NCBI RefSeq assembly: GCF_002006355.2
Contig: NZ_CP096980.1
Location: forward strand, 3,906,001-3,970,000
Direction: 5' to 3'
Length of the DNA: 64,000 nucleotides
Source: Clostridium felsineum DSM 794
GTDB lineage: Bacteria > Bacillota > Clostridia > Clostridiales > Clostridiaceae
The notes under the pieces: generated by a model
The model's database searches: none
Told to the model about the DNA's origin: nothing
What the model saw: the letters and a program-made list of their open reading frames with translations, nothing else
Translations under genes and position numbers: made by a program
In this document: piece after piece, positions 63,769 to 64,000 of the stretch
Layout of the letters: each line of letters starts with the position of its first letter
Numbering within the stretch: position 1 is the stretch's first letter

Positions 63769-63985
63769 AAAGGCTTTGAACAAGAGTAGTAGTATTTTTT
63801 TATTTTTAAGAGAGCTGTTGTATGGTGTGAAACAGTAATAAATAATATGAACTCGCTTGGGAGCTTATTTGCAGAAAAGCAAGTACGGCTTATGTCGTTA
63901 ATTTTTTAAGTGAGGTATTTTCCTAACTTGAGTGGTACCGCGGAAGTAAGGCTTTCGTCTCAATATTGAGATGAAAGCTTTTTTT
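63769..63985 (+). ncRNA. T-box leader for a gene beyond the window
   Basis: GA motif AAGAGAG, a GTTGTATGGTG distal loop, then GAACTCGCTTGGGAG holding the specifier, and near the end a canonical T-box core AGTGGTACCGCGG (63931-63943) followed by a terminator GGCTTTCGTCTC/GAGATGAAAGC with a T-run. By the usual GAA-N-codon spacing the specifier is UCG (Ser); one base earlier gives CUC (Leu). An aminoacyl-tRNA synthetase or amino acid gene should follow. The rest of 63709-63768 has no recognisable feature. Confidence 0.9.
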
Positions 63986-64000
63986 GTATATATTCTTAAA

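Overview
The window is low-GC, spore-former DNA from a Clostridium. Gene content (spore cortex hydrolase, a spore photoproduct lyase relative, a cellulase with ricin-type lectin domains, hexuronate catabolism, many T-box/M-box leaders) fits the C. acetobutylicum type; that affiliation is inference from content, not a database match.

Layout. 1-5444: tail of an IS4-type transposase, a secreted GH5 endoglucanase with two lectin modules and minisatellite linkers, a decayed third lectin module, and a complete IS1182-type element. 5489-10377: BMP-type nucleoside ABC importer. 10459-13807: DegV, TrmL, an SPL paralogue lacking the usual catalytic Cys, and a HAD phosphatase. 13934-22364: hexuronate regulon (mutarotase, uxaA, uxaB, GPH symporter, LacI regulator, uxaC); two promoters are each bracketed by a pair of LacI-type operators. 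22631-28357: tRNA-Leu, VanW protein, M42 peptidase, endonuclease III, PlsC, cysE behind a Cys T-box leader, and SleB. 28605-31570: an M-box riboswitch, a 30-residue ORF, a soluble MgtE-N/CBS protein with no membrane domain, and an Nramp-fold carrier whose metal-site residues look like the magnesium-type (NRMT) branch. 31974-42722: amtB-glnB, lipid genes (dagK-like, pssA), CBS and membrane proteins, serine dehydratase, a uridine-kinase-like protein, YetF-like protein and a BFD-like ferredoxin.

42832-59556 is the accessory highlight: a RiPP locus almost entirely on the minus strand. It contains a two-component system, six Cys-rich precursor peptides with an almost invariant N-terminus (leader plus CHC[IV]CSSG), a variable middle and a conserved tail, a radical SAM/SPASM maturase, an M16 protease with intact HxxEH, an ABC exporter, and then an unusual set of transport parts: an anchored solute-binding protein, two sugar-type permeases, an HlyD-type adaptor and an FtsX/MacB-type permease, with no separate ATPase. 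The maturase plus M16 protease plus ABC exporter logic resembles subtilosin (alb) clusters, but the peptides differ. A 3'-end remnant of the same IS1182 element and a pseudogene fragment lie between the repeat units, and a regulatory region of about 230 bp is duplicated ahead of the peptide array and of the maturase.

59787-64000: nucleoid-associated protein, a CYTH/DUF5685/DnaJ/membrane-protein operon, tRNA-Gln, and a T-box leader whose synthetase-type target lies beyond the window.
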